Source of the DNA: Takakia lepidozioides | Taxonomy: Eukaryota > Streptophyta > Takakiopsida > Takakiales > Takakiaceae | Assembly: GCA_030704615.1 (NCBI GenBank) | Contig: CM060731.1 | Coordinates: 60,676,756 to 60,740,755, forward strand | Reading direction: 5' to 3' | DNA: 64,000 bases | Shown: positions 35,101 to 45,712 of the stretch, piece after piece | Layout of the letters: each line of letters begins with the position of its first letter | Numbering within the stretch: the stretch's first letter is position 1 | The notes under the pieces: generated by a model | The model's database searches: none | What the model was told of the DNA's origin: nothing | The model's input: the letters and a program-made list of their open reading frames with translations, nothing else | Made by a program: the position numbers and the translations under genes

Positions 35101-37237
35101 GATGATCCACATGTGAAAACCAACTTATTGATGCAGGTATAACAGAAATCTTAAACCTCTCTTATTTGAAGGCTGGTGGATCGATCATTAGTATGATGGT
35201 CTCCATCGGTCTAATGTTGAAACCTGTATAGACTAGAGGCCGTTTGAGCATTAAACAGAGCATGATCATGCCAGTGTTCTTACTAGAAAAGGAAAATGTG
35301 ACAGCAAGAGTTGGGATGAATAGGACTTGACTTCTGAAGAGTACGTATTGACTTCATGATTCCTGCATATGAAGGATGTAGTTAGAATAGAATGAGTTGA
35401 TGCAAGGGGACAACAAGTGCTTGCATCATTGTGTGCAATCACTTCGAAAAAATTAATGGAATGGTATGTAACGGCATGGGCAGGCACACTTCACGAGGAT
35501 GGAACTACCCATCACTGATTATGTGACTGACACCAAGTCAGTACTGGACCAAAGTATCCGTGTTTTGCAAGCTATGGTGGATGTGGCTGCCAACGGTAGC
35601 TGGCTTCAAACAGCCCTCTTCAGTATGCACCTCCTTCAGATGATCATGCAGGTACACACTTTTTTTATGTTTCCTTTCTACCTGGTGACCCTTTCCTACA
35701 TCTCTTTGCCCTTCTTGAAGCTGAGGTTGTGTGGTAGTCTGTCCAAGACTGTTGAGGACATCCATTCATTATGGATAAATGATCCATGATTTGAGCAGGG
35801 CCTATGGTGGGGCACGGACGAGGACTCACCGCTGAGGATGCTACCACACATCGACAGAGAAGTTCTGACTGCCCTCAACCATAGGGGTGTTTTCACATTA
35901 TATCACTTGCTTTCTGCCTCAGCGGACCACTTACACAGAATCTTGCAGTCTGTTCTCACACCTCCTCAAGTTATCGACTTCATGCAGGTGCACTCTTCAA
36001 CATCTGACTGAGAATTCTTGTTTTACTTTCCTGAATTCAAACCCTAAGGACATTAAACTCCTACTTATCTGCCTTGTTCACGTTTGCAGCCTTGCTATGC
36101 TGATCTTTCCCTCTCAGTTTGTGTCTCGTATAGAGCACCCTGTCCAGGTGAATGGATCTCTGATTATGACTGATGCAAGAGGGGGGAGGACAGGTGGTAG
36201 TGAGACTGCCACAGTTGGAAGTCAAGTGGAATCTGGAGTCAAGCAGGAGGAATGGTGGCGATGAGTGGGTTTTGCATGTTCGGCTTTGGAGGCGGAGCAT
36301 AAAGAGAAGTCGGAGTGCTAGAGCTTACGTGCCTCGTTTTCCCAAGGTTTGATTGTCCACTTGCATCCTTTACTGGATTTGCATACTCTTTACAGATAGA
36401 TGTCTGGCTTGGCCTACTTAATCGAAGCTGATCAATGAGTCTGGATGTATCATAAGCAGGTCAAGGAGGAAGGGTGGTGGCTAGTTGTTGGCAACCCCAA
36501 GACACATGAACTTTTTGCTCTCAAGCGTGTTAGTTTTTTGGAGCAGCTTAGCTCCAGTTTGGTGCTTCCAAACCACCTGCAACCTCAGTCTCAGGTGGCC
36601 CTATGATTCTTGTGTCCCTACATTTTTATCTTGTCCTCCCTTTGTCCTTCTACATTTCACACGTGTCTGTTCACAGGGGCCAAAGCCCATTATCTGTATA
36701 AATGCAATGCAGCTAGGACAACAGTGTTGCCAAAACAACCCCGTGCTACGAACCTTTTGCTTTCTGCCTCCCTCCTGGAGGTTAGAGGTGGAGGCATGCT
36801 TTCCTCTTTTTCATAGCGCAAGTGCTATTAATTGTGGGGCACATACTACTGTCTGCAAGACATTGCAGAGGCCTCCCAGAGGACCCAAAGTGGTTAGTAT
36901 GAGGCACTCAGTCTCATACAAAGTTTGGGATTCACTGGTGTTCTTTGTTTGTAGTTGTCTTTTGTTCTTTTCTTTTTTAGTTCTGTATAAATTGCTGCTC
37001 CGGTGAAGTAGTCTCTGTGTACAGTTGGTGGGCTAGTAGGCCAGGACTACAGAGTGAGCCTCCAGTGATGGGACTAGCAGCCCTCTGTGCAAACTAGACC
37101 TTTACATCATGGAGGTTACATCATGGAGATTTAGCAACCCTTCTGAAATTGCTGTTGGATGTCTGCAGCCAATCACATTATACTTGGTCTCGGACTGCTA
37201 CTTGGGATTGGACCAGGAGTATGATATTGGATCGTGA
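11563..37237 (+). CDS. ASCC3: ASCC3/DExH14 tandem-cassette Ski2-like RNA/DNA helicase, 50 exons
   Basis: 2,123 aa with two helicase-Sec63 cassettes. The animal orthologue unwinds DNA for alkylation repair and splits collided ribosomes. Start: ACCATGCTG at 11563. Cassette 1 has APTGAGKT (481-488), DEVH (592-595), [16 protein letters not shown]. Cassette 2 has GAPTGSGKT (1329-1337), DEIH (1434-1437), [16 protein letters not shown]. Exons: 11563-11651, 11746-11810, 12180-12360, 12624-13107, 13361-13426, 13601-13702, 14695-15024, 15261-15377, 15777-15836, 16086-16157, 16661-16777, 17044-17205, 17435-17500, 18079-18231, 18706-18789, 19129-19206, 19439-19570, 19937-20002, 20223-20288, 20810-20932, 21155-21304, 21593-21805, 22400-22555, 22764-22988, 23191-23292, 23651-23731, 23966-24046, 24366-24569, 24804-24920, 25064-25186, 25511-25600, 25820-25945, 26545-26607, 26832-26920, 27150-27240, 28552-28701, 29970-30161, 30276-30341, 30563-30718, 32043-32186, 32366-32433, 33915-34083, 34334-34396, 35041-35136, 35484-35651, 35799-35987, 36118-36147, 36194-36346, 36460-36594, 37169-37237. 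Phases agree throughout. Introns 39, 41 and 42 use GC donors; intron 47 is 46 nt. Introns 6, 32, 35, 39 and 41 contain LINE fragments. Confidence 0.97.
14063..14104. repeat. (CT)n microsatellite in ASCC3 intron 6
   Basis: About 42 bp of uninterrupted CT dinucleotides. It ends in the 15-mer TCTCTCTCTACATAG, which is repeated twice more downstream as LINE target-site duplication. Confidence 0.9.
14111..14142 (+). mobile_element. LINE family A, 32-bp 3'-end insertion
   Basis: Only the last 32 bp of the element (aggctacggcaa to gagtacaa) are present. They are flanked by two copies of the same 15-mer at 14096-14110 and 14143-14157, as expected for a severely 5'-truncated target-primed insertion. 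Confidence 0.7.
14158..14555 (+). mobile_element. LINE family A, 5'-truncated 398-bp insertion in ASCC3 intron 6
   Basis: It begins inside the C-terminal zinc motif ([17 protein letters not shown], pattern C-x2-C-x7-H-x4-C) and runs through the end of the reverse-transcriptase ORF to the 3' end CTTATGAGTACAA. It is flanked by 15-bp direct repeats TCTCTCTCTACATAG at 14143-14157 and 14556-14570. The protein it encodes is nearly identical to the copy in intron 39, with an extra HTQQ segment near the C-terminus. No catalytic reverse-transcriptase residues remain. A shorter degraded copy of the 3' end follows at 14575-14605. Confidence 0.85.
21033..21075 (-). mobile_element. LINE family B-like 3' tail, antisense, in ASCC3 intron 20
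   Basis: GAAATGAAATGAAATGATAC is the reverse complement of the (CATTT)n tail that ends family B copies, followed by sequence close to the element's last bases (cataatggcc). Only the terminal few tens of bases are present. Confidence 0.5.
26118..26148 (+). mobile_element. LINE family B, 31-bp 3'-end insertion in ASCC3 intron 32
   Basis: The element's terminal sequence (gttataaagcacc then CATTT repeats) is flanked by the 7-bp direct repeat TGGTTTC at 26111-26117 and 26149-26155. The short duplication makes the boundaries less certain than for family A. Confidence 0.5.
26184..26204 (+). mobile_element. LINE family A, 21-bp 3'-end insertion in ASCC3 intron 32
   Basis: The insert contains CGTCTTATGAGTACA, the terminal bases of family A, and is flanked by the 12-bp repeat TGTTCCATGTGT at 26172-26183 and 26205-26216. 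It is among the shortest reverse-transcribed insertions that can still be recognised. Confidence 0.6.
27701..28522 (+). mobile_element. Cluster of LINE family A and B 3' fragments in ASCC3 intron 35
   Basis: Four pieces in one orientation: family B 27701-27940, matching 33241-33468 and ending in CATTT repeats; family A 28171-28350, ending CTTATGAG; a diverged family B tail 28362-28470; and a family A tail 28471-28522 ending CTCATGAGTACATTCTC just 30 bp before exon 36. All are 5'-truncated. The cluster accounts for most of the 1.3-kb intron. Confidence 0.75.
29045..29170. repeat. (GT)n microsatellite and antisense family B-like tail in ASCC3 intron 36
   Basis: A GT/GC dinucleotide run spans 29045-29066. 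At 29118-29160 the plus strand reads GAAATGAAATGATACTG followed by TATAATGTCC, the reverse complement of a (CATTT)n-tailed 3' end like that at 21033. No other element was recognised in this 1.27-kb intron. Confidence 0.5.
30823..31856 (+). mobile_element. LINE family A, 1,034-bp 5'-truncated insertion with 14-bp target-site duplication
   Basis: It lies in ASCC3 intron 39 between direct repeats TCTCAAGTAGTGTA at 30809-30822 and 31857-31870. The element reads from the thumb region of the reverse transcriptase ([16 protein letters not shown]) through a C-terminal [17 protein letters not shown] zinc motif. A 268-codon frame from 30866 to 31672 is open, and the frame downstream is short of the extra codons seen in the intron 6 copy. 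The 3' end is CTTATGAGTACAA, with no poly(A). The YADD catalytic box is missing, so this copy is not autonomous. Perfect duplications and an open frame suggest recent insertion. Confidence 0.9.
31871..31950 (+). mobile_element. LINE family A 3'-end remnant next to the intron 39 insertion
   Basis: Diverged repeat of the last 80 bp of family A (tgttccctttggttctgccc to cttatgagtacac). It lies immediately after the target-site duplication of the larger copy, so an older tail was present at this site or two insertions abut. Confidence 0.65.
32621..33785 (+). mobile_element. Nested LINE cluster (families A and B) in ASCC3 intron 41
   Basis: After a (TC)n run at about 32621-32642 the order is: family B tail 32644-32787; family A tail 32793-32828; family B body 32850-33468 with a 165-codon open frame 32862-33359 whose C-terminus carries CPAC then HFFFYC (C-x2-C-x11-H-x4-C), ending in CATTT repeats; two more family B tails 33469-33526 and 33535-33566; family A 33575-33785. 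All run in the sense direction. The cluster fills most of the 1.48-kb intron, which also has a GC donor. Confidence 0.8.
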
Positions 37238-38615
37238 GGTCAGAATTGTTCCAACCTGAATGTAAGGGTTGTCCCTTTCCTTGAGGAACACCACTGCCAA
37301 AGGCATCCACTGGGACCTGCTTTGCCCGCACAACGCGCCCAGGACAGTGAGATTGGCTTCAAATCGCCTGGCATGCTCACAAGCATAAATGGCAGAAGCA
37401 GCAGACAGAGACAGAACAAGACTGGAAATCACTGGAATTCTTTGGGTGATGTCATATGTCAAGTGGGCTGTCATGTGTATTTGGAAAGCAACAACCCGTA
37501 GTTCACAACCCATGTGACGGGAATGGTAATACCATCATTCTATAATTTCTGCATTTGGCTGCCCCAACAATTGGTTGGTTGCAGAGCATTTGAATGTCTG
37601 CATATCACCTCCGAACTTATTTGTCCCTGTAGACTATAGTAAATGGACATTGCTCAATTGAGGCTGCCTCAGCCCACCTGACCAAAGGACAAGGCTCAGG
37701 TGAATAGGAGGGAAACACAAAACACCAATCACTGAAGGATTTTGAGTTCTTGTGGCGGTTTCTCTGTCATTCACTTTCAGTGCAGATGCATGACCTAGGT
37801 GGCAAACCAAATCAACTAGGGGCATGGAGTGTGGTGTGTTATGCCAATAGCAGAGCAGGGTAGCTAAGTTGGTATGGAAGTGAACTCAAAAGTTGTGCAT
37901 TTGCTGACTCTGAGTCAGAAGGAAGATTTTTATACTAGTTATTTGCTTAGACGTAGGCCCACACAAAAACCGTGTTTGGGCGACTTCCGAAGTGAAGCAC
38001 ACCCAAGACACCCATCAAATCCCAAAGACCTCAAAGACACCCATTTCCTCCCTCAAATCATCCCGGGGCTCACCCATGTCAACGACAAGCTCTCATCTCC
38101 AATACTGAACAGCGAAAAAGTCATGTGGGTGGTTTGACAAGCCTGATGCCTGGTCATCGATAGAGCGAAGTAGGCAGTGCACAACTCGGGCCATTTCGCT
38201 TGAAAGGAAGAGAAGTGCGAAGACGGCAAGTAAAACAATCAAAGCGAGAAAGGGATTACAGGCGTTTACACGGACGCATGTGTGAGCAGTGCAAACGCAC
38301 AGCTTCGCAGTTTTGTGGGATCGGAGCAGGACAAGGGGGTGGATGTGGTAGGCGACAAGGCTGGAGCTGAGGCCGCACCATGCTGGCAGCAGCAATAGAA
38401 GAGAGTCGAGACCCATCTAACCCAGATTTGCGGATTTGGTAGCCTGCACGGGAAGTGTGCAACAGGTGGGCTGGGTTGGGAAAGGCTTTGGCATGCCAGT
38501 CAGGGGCATGCCAGAGGACATTGGGGCCCTCGGATGAGGGAGTGTGAAGACGGTGTTTAGGGAAGGGAGGAGCATCCAGTGTTGGCACAGGGAATTTCAG
38601 TCGGAGACAGTAGGA
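37238..38615. other. Intergenic DNA between ASCC3 and AGB1
   Basis: 1.4 kb in tandem orientation: ASCC3 3' UTR and AGB1 promoter with leader. A 107-codon minus frame at 38093-38416 and others are typical chance frames with no recognised domain. No repeat was identified. Confidence 0.5.
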
Positions 38616-41516
38616 ATGTCTGTCACTGATATACGAGAGCGCCACACAGCAGCGAAAGCGCAGGTTCACAGCTTGCGGGAGCGATTGCGAGAGCGCCGGG
38701 ACGTATTGTCTGACATTGATGGTGGGTGTCCCCTTACCTCTTACTATCTCCCCCTAACGCATCTTATTTGCTCGAGCTCGGAGTAGGAGTCTATGAGACA
38801 GTCGACCGGAATATTAACTCAGCAGGATTTGAGTCGCTAAAGCATGCGACAAAGCAACTCAGCTGCCTGTCCTTCGATCAAGTTTACGGTGCAGTTTTAG
38901 CTTAGGTGTTGCATGTCGTTGGGGATTCAATCAACCGTTGCAAGATAGGTTTCCTGCAGGTCTTGGGCCTAAGAAAGCGTACTACATTGCCCTCTCGAAA
39001 AATTTCAAGCTGGATACAGTGTGGCACTACTGATCGAGCAGACTTCACAGTAGCAGGGTAGAGTTCACTGACTGGGAGTAGGTTGTAACTGGCCAGTGAA
39101 CTGATTAGGGTATTGCATATTTCCCCTGGGACGGAAGCAGAAGGCTGGTGCAAGTGTTGCTTCTGAAGGCAAGCTGAGACATCACTTTGGAAACCTCTTT
39201 GGAGACAAATACCATGTACCCACCCCCAGGTGAGATAGACTAGCCTTGTCAAAGCTGGGATGCTGACTGTGAATGACTGACTTGGGAATTCTTGGAGGGA
39301 TGGGTGGCCAGTGGCCACATATGCGAAAAATCTAGGGCGTGCAGCTGTCAGATTCAATAGTGACGACTTCAAGTGCTGCAGAACACTTCAGGGGCACGAG
39401 GGCAAGGTGTGTTGCTTGCGCTCTGTACCCTACAGGTTGACATCTGCGGCACTGATGATGAATTGTCATAGATAAGAAAGGCACTCTTGATAAGATCATA
39501 TCCTGAAAGACAGCCTTTGCACTCTCTGTAGCTCATCAATACATTTCTTTCGCTTCCCATCTCAGGGATAAAAGATCCAATCTGAGAAAGCTTGCCCTGC
39601 ATATGAGCAAGGGTGCCCTTATGTGGGCAGGATGGATTAATCATGAATCTCTTATGGCTTGCAAATAGAGGGTCTCTGTGGAATTTGACCACTATATATG
39701 GACTGAGAACTAGAAGGGTTTTATTGGGTTGGGGGAGGTTTCAGATCTATTCTCTCGATTGGTCATACAGAGAGACGACAAGGATAGTGTCAGCGTCACA
39801 GGATGGGAGGCTCATTGTGTGGAATGCAGTGTCAAGTCAAAAAACGCATGCCATCAAGCTCGCGTGTGCTTGGGTTATGGCAGCTGCCTTCTCTCCTGCT
39901 GGGAATGCTGTGGCTTGTGGGGGTCTAGACAATGTCTGCTCCATCTTCAACCTCAATTCCCCGCCTGACAGGGATGGAAACCTGCCTGTCTCACGCACAC
40001 TCATGGGCCACAAAGGATACCTCTCCTGTTGTCGCTATGTTCCAGATCATGAATCACAAATTATTACCAGCTCTGGAGACCAAACATGCATTTTATGGGA
40101 TACAGAAACCAGCCAGCGCATTGCTGTCTTTGGAGGTGACTCTCCATCCGGCCATAATGGTGACATCATGAGGTGACTTCCGGGGCCAAGCACTATCTCT
40201 GCTTTGTCTTCTCTAGTGCAACTTTAGTGTATTTTCCTACCTGTCACATGACTGTGCACGCTACCTCAAGTGTCATTCCGTGCAGCATGGCAGATCATAT
40301 CTGTATATCTGGTGGTGTGTAGTGCAGAGCTTGGTGTTTGATGATGGGAAGTTCATGCTCTGGAATGCTCCACCAAGCCACTCTTTGGTGGAGCTTCTTG
40401 ACATTACGGGATCTTTATTTTTCCCTTGACCATACTAGGTAGGTCTGAGGGTGATCTGTTTGCATGGTTGTTGGTCTTAGCCCCATAGTAATGAAATGCA
40501 AAGGGTGTCGTTCTTCGCATCCTGCTGTGTCAGGCAGCTATGTTGAGATCATGTGAAGGGGGCTGACTCATGTGGGGTGGTGGCAGTGTATCCATTAGCA
40601 CAAGCAACTCAAAACTGTTTGTTTCGGGGTCATGTGACATGACTGCAAAGCTGTGGGACGCGCGAACTGCGTCTCGGGCACAGCACACCTTTCAAGGACA
40701 TGATGGTGATGTCAATGCTGTGCAATTCCTGCCTGATGGGCTTCACTTTGGAACGGGAAGTGACGATGGCAGCTGCCGGCTATTTGATACTCGCACTGGA
40801 CACGAGCTCCAGCAGTACCGGGACACAGTCCATGGCCCTGCCCACGTCACTTCTATCGCCTTCTCCTATTCAGGCCGCCTTCTGTTTGCTGGCTATTCAA
40901 ATGGCAATTGCTATGTTTGGGATACCCTTCTAGCCAAGGTAGGTGGGGCACTGCCTCTTGTTCGACAATCTCTGCATATTACCTGGACATCTGCTGGTAT
41001 CCTCATATGAACAGGCTAGATGTACAGGGTAGGCAATGAATATTTCGTGGCTGGATGGCAGCATGACAGTATGTTGGCAGGACATGCAAAGATACCATGC
41101 AAAATTAACGTTTGGTCTGACATGTACACATCGTAGCTACAAGTGTGACCTGTGAGAAGTGCTAAATGTGGGTTGAAGGGAAGTAAAACATGCTCATCCT
41201 AACAAGGTGTTTGTGTCTGATGTAAACACAGGTGGTAACAAACTTGGGGGGTGGGGTGGGAGGGGGCCACAGTAATCGAGTCAGCTGCCTTGGTGTGGCA
41301 TCAGATGGGAGCGCTCTCTGCACGGGGAGTTGGGACAAATGCCTCAAGGTTTTGTCCATACTTCGCTCAGAAGCTTTCCATTGACTAGATAGCACACTGT
41401 ATGTGGGTCCAAATCACACCCAATGGACTCAGCGCCATGTTATCTGGTTTAACAGGCCAACTCTGTGTGGGCATGTGCAGGTGTGGGCATATGCCGGTAA
41501 CCGACCAGTAGTCTGA
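38616..41516 (+). CDS. AGB1: Heterotrimeric G-protein beta subunit (WD40), 6 exons
   Basis: Exons 38616-38721, 39312-39406, 39745-40172, 40587-40938, 41232-41348 and 41481-41516 join in phase to 377 aa, the length of Arabidopsis AGB1. The first exon ([20 protein letters not shown]) is the N-terminal coiled coil that pairs with G-gamma. Exons 2 to 6 are seven WD repeats; clear signatures are [72 protein letters not shown] and [11 protein letters not shown]. The last exon encodes only [11 protein letters not shown]. The protein works at the plasma membrane with G-alpha and G-gamma. A glycine-rich insertion ([15 protein letters not shown]) lies between repeats 6 and 7. The neighbouring RBM48 gene converges on it 569 bp away. 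Confidence 0.96.
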
Positions 41517-42084
41517 ACCTGACCAGTAGCAGATTAGCTGCTAACTTGCCCTTACGAATTGACGAACTGAAGCCACTACTTCTTCATCGCATCTTGGTTA
41601 GTTGCACAGCCAGGTTACCAAATGATGTGGAGGCAGCCACGCATCCTGGCTGCTTATGTCAGGTGGTGTACACCAGCACATACTATCGTCTAGACTGATT
41701 GTTGGTATTATGCTTGCAGTCTAGTCATGATGTTCTTGTGTGGTATAGAGATTTGTAAGAAAAATAAGGGTTGGCCACCCAAGGAAATGGTCAATGTAGC
41801 ATAGGGCTGTCAGTGGATTACAGCATCTTTTGACCTACCCAATGCACATTCCATTTTTTAATTGGGAACAGCAGAAAAGTGCAGACTTGCGAATCTTGCA
41901 GAATTAGTGAGATTGGCCAGGGGAGGTGCCCCTTCAACTGTGCACACCTTGATTATAGTTGTGAGTATGGTTGCACTATGTCAAGTACATGTTGTGATAT
42001 CACAATGTGCATGTATCATTATTCCGTACTTCAATGCAGCAAGCCACACCACCTCCACAGGAATTAAACTACAATGTACAAAAC
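41517..42084. other. Convergent intergenic DNA between AGB1 and RBM48
   Basis: 568 bp between the two stop codons, holding both 3' UTRs. No gene, repeat or conserved structure was seen. Confidence 0.6.
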
Positions 42085-44804
42085 TTAAATTCTCCTTCTG
42101 TTATCTTGGCGCTGTCTTTTCCCAGCAGGCCCAGTGCCATCATTCATATCCACTGCTTTGGCCGGCACATGAGTATATATGTTCCCAGCTGCTTCCATTC
42201 TCCCTGCCGAGTGCGGCTTTCGCAGGCTCACATCTGAAACCTGCACCCCACACTCAGTTAGTTTGTAGAGCATGCATCAGACATAATGGGAACAGCCCCC
42301 ATCTCTCAGAGACATCTCCCTCCCACCTGCCTCTCCAGTTACAACATGAAGGCAAAACTAACCTTCTTAAGCTTTTGCCGAACAGACTGGATTGTTGCAT
42401 CCATAGACGGTCCTCCAAAATGCTGCACAGCCCCCAAGTCCTCCACATTTACCATTAATTGCTGCTGATTTCAGCAAGTCTGAAATGAGGTGTAGTATAT
42501 GTAGACCGATATGTACAAGCCCTACACATCAAATTGTGAACTCTTTTCAGCAGAACCAGCAAGACATCAAATGACATTAGGTGCAACTTTGCTGTCCAAC
42601 ACATATTATTAAAGCAAGCTTAGACCAATCACTTCCATCTGTCCAACTAGAATAGCAGAAGGATGTGGCATTCCCACCTGGTAATGAGCATTGCTGCTGC
42701 TTTCATCCTGGTGTGGAGGCACAATTTGCACTGGCCTGAGCTCAACTGTCCCCCTGGTCCTGGCACCCACATCACCAAGTGCTGGTTAGTCAGGTTGCTC
42801 ATTCACACACTATCCTCCTCTACTGAGCACATCTGGGTTGATGGGGAAGAATGGATGCAAGCCAGGTCACATGGTCTCCTCACAACACCACTATACCTTT
42901 GGGTACACAAAATGAGCCACCAGACTAAATAAGTTCCCAAAGAAGTTTCACCCTCTCAGGCATCTTGCGACTGATGTCATGGGACGGCCATACAAAGCCT
43001 GGAGGTTGGTCCCATGGGTTTCACCAAACCATATGCATACCTAAAAGTTCTGCTTCTCCAATTAAATGTAGGGCATACTTCCTAGATGACTGTTTCACTA
43101 CAACCCATGACCTAGTCACTGCCAAGGTAAAGGGTTGATCCTTACGCTGATGGGAACGGGAGTTGTTCAAGAGCAGAAGGAGTGGGTTGTTCCACTTTCC
43201 GTGAGCCAGGTACCGAGGTCCTGAGAAGAGGGTCTGTGGGCCCTTGTGCTTTCCACTGCCGTTGTCTCTCATCTGTCTTGGAGTTGGCTGCATCCACAGC
43301 ATTACACAGCATTACTTCCAAGATTCAATCACCTCTGGACCACGGACTCCACAAGAACTTAATACTCCCCAATGCCGCTAATCCTTATACTCGATAGCTT
43401 CATTTGTATATGCTTCTTCCATCTCTTGAGGAAGAGAGAGAAAGAATGAAGGAAACTGCGTGAAGTCCAAAGTGACCCCCAGGGCCATCAGAGAGAGAGG
43501 GTTGTTGATTGGTGGGAGGGGAATGCTCACACTTGAGTCGGTTCAGAACAGTACGTCGCCGTTCTTCCAGTTTGTTGTTAGTGTCAGCAACAGACTCGTA
43601 GTCAGGGGCATAGGAGACCTGCAACAAGTGCCCCAGAAATTGATACTCATCTAGCTTCCTCTTGGCAAACCTGCAACCCCATATGCCACCCCACCATGTC
43701 TCTACCACCTCCATATGTTGTTACATTCACAATGTCTATAACGGCACAAAACCATATGCATGATTGCAGATAATTATATATTACATTGCAAACGCATGCT
43801 TACCGTGCATTGCTGATATGTGCAAACTTTAGCCAGTAGACATCCGTAAATTCCTCACACTCCTCCTCGTCCATCAGCCTGTACCTGCAATTGCTCCCCC
43901 CAACTGAGTGTGAGAAAATCCTTAGTTTCTGCTTCTGTTCCATAGGTTGTAGAAAAAGTACTGTGTGTTGTATTTCACAGCCAATATTTCACATTTCTCC
44001 TGTATCGTCAGCAAAAAGGATTGACTGATTTAGAAGTCAATGAAATATCCGTACAAGCATCAAGATATCTGCATACTTACAATTAAAAGTAGCCACAACA
44101 GTACTGAGAAGAACTGATGTACACTTGAAGCCCATAGGCCGTCTTTCAATGCGGCTATAAACATTGGTTAGTTCATGTATTCAGAAGTGGAGTCCACAAG
44201 GATTTGTGCTTTTATATTAATCTCAACATCTAGAGCTCAGCAGTGCATGACAATGGTGGTCCACCATACTTACTCTTCAATTGGACCATACAGGCCAAAC
44301 AGCTTCACCAGCTCATCAATACAGCCCAAGGCTGGGACGTTCCTCACAATCAGGTATCTGCAAGATATCCAGATCATGGTCTCTGAAAAGAAGTCAAACA
44401 GCAGCCTGCATGCACAGAACCAGGTCCAGACCCTTCTTCATACTTGCAAAGTGCTGATCCAAGATTAGTACAGAATTCAACAAGAAGGGGACATAAGATG
44501 AAGCTGCCAGTGAGATCTCCAAACCCGAGACTCACACCTAATTTTTGCACACAACACCCTCCTTCTTGTGGTCTTGAGTGTTGAGAGATACCGAAAAGAT
44601 TAGAGTTTAGGAATGCCCTGCACCTCCGCACTCGTGGCATGGCTCAAGCTCAGAATTCAGCACGTATTTTATTTTTATTGTGGATAGCAAACGCAACATC
44701 CTAAAGGGGCTGTGAAGTGCAGGAGATGACCTAGATTCGTGACAGACTGTGTACACTCGCACGGCGGGGATGCGGCGGCCGCTGCGATACTCTGGCCTCT
44801 CCAT
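42085..44804 (-). CDS. RBM48: RNA-binding protein 48 (RBM48), 7 exons
   Basis: Exons, 5' to 3' on the minus strand: 44731-44804, 44274-44357, 43804-43884, 43531-43670, 42678-42781, 42363-42422, 42085-42240. They join in phase to 232 aa. The ATG is at 44804; upstream in frame there is only a TTG. The N-terminus (IPAVRVYTVCHES) and an RRM follow: YLIVRNVPALGCIDELVKLF, then TDVYWLKFAHISNARFAKRK, LDEYQFLGHLLQVSYAPDYE and TNNKLEERRRTVLNRL. The C-terminal tail has MDATIQSVRQKLKK and ends QDNRRRI. In plants and animals RBM48 works with ARMC7 in splicing of minor (U12-type) introns. It is divergent to IFT56, with 908 bp between the start codons. Confidence 0.93.
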
Positions 44805-45712
44805 CAGCCTGGCTCGTCCCAAATAGCTGTATTCCTAAAATTTTCCTTACTTCACCAACGTGCTCACCACACTCTGAACAGGTCACACACATACAGGCTT
44901 TTCTAAGCACGAATCAGCTGCTCCCTTACTACGGCTTACTTCTGATGTGCTTAATTGGCCCCATACTTCGCCATCAACCAAATCTCAACAACCCTACAGG
45001 AATCCATCACTGTTGCATCTCATTCTTAAATGAAGTCACCTCACGAGCAAACCCACCAAAACTCCAGTAACCCTTTGCCTTGTAGCCTGCAAGGTGTGCC
45101 GAAACAGATGCAAGCTCGGTAAAGGAAAGCACGCAGAGATTGAGCTTTTGTTTATCGTCTTCTCAATTGCCAGTTGGATGGACAGTATTCATCATTGTCA
45201 AGTATCCCCATTGTGGGCAATGATCGTGGGGTATCTACCGGAAGAATCAGTTCCAGGACAGATAACTCCCATGAGGATAGTGTGGATCCTTGATTTCGAG
45301 TAGTATTTTCCGTCCAACTGGGTTCTACTGTATTCTGTAGATTCTGGAGATACCTAGAGTAGAATTGAGGATCACGCAGAGCAGGTTCTGCATGCAATTG
45401 CGTTTTTTCACAAAAAATCCGGAAGCTTGTTAAGTTTGTTGGGTACATTTGCTTTGGTTTGTGAAACCGCAGTTGATGCTGTTGGTGCACCTGTGACGGT
45501 AAAAGATTTCGTTGGAAAGGTGATGGTGGAGTCAAGAGCTTTCGCAGGTTCCTGGTTGCAGCGCCTCTGGAGCTGGAAAACCAACTCCTCGGAGGTTTTC
45601 TTTTTTATATCTGTACAGGAATAAGTTCTGATAGAGCAGTATTGAGGGAGGTACAGTTGCATGCTCGATAGATGCACTCAAATCACGAAGGAGCGGATAG
45701 TTGGGGGATAGC
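44805..45712. other. Divergent promoter region of RBM48 and IFT56
   Basis: About 0.9 kb between opposed ATG codons, so both promoters share it. Open frames here (for example 45152-45535 minus) are not recognisable proteins. No telo-box or other known element was seen. Confidence 0.5.

Noticed and set aside
36118-36264. Nonsense codon making ASCC3 a pseudogene
   Set aside because: A GT-AG segment of 46 nt removes it, restores the family alignment and keeps phase to the natural stop at 37237.
43021-43302. 93-codon minus ORF inside RBM48
   Set aside because: It falls in the intron between exons 4 and 5; the flanking exons join in phase without it.
44094-44170. Possible extra RBM48 exon (acceptor TATAG, donor GTAAGT on the minus strand)
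   Set aside because: It would disrupt the phase between exons 2 and 3, which otherwise join to the conserved EYRLMDEEECEEFTDVYW segment.
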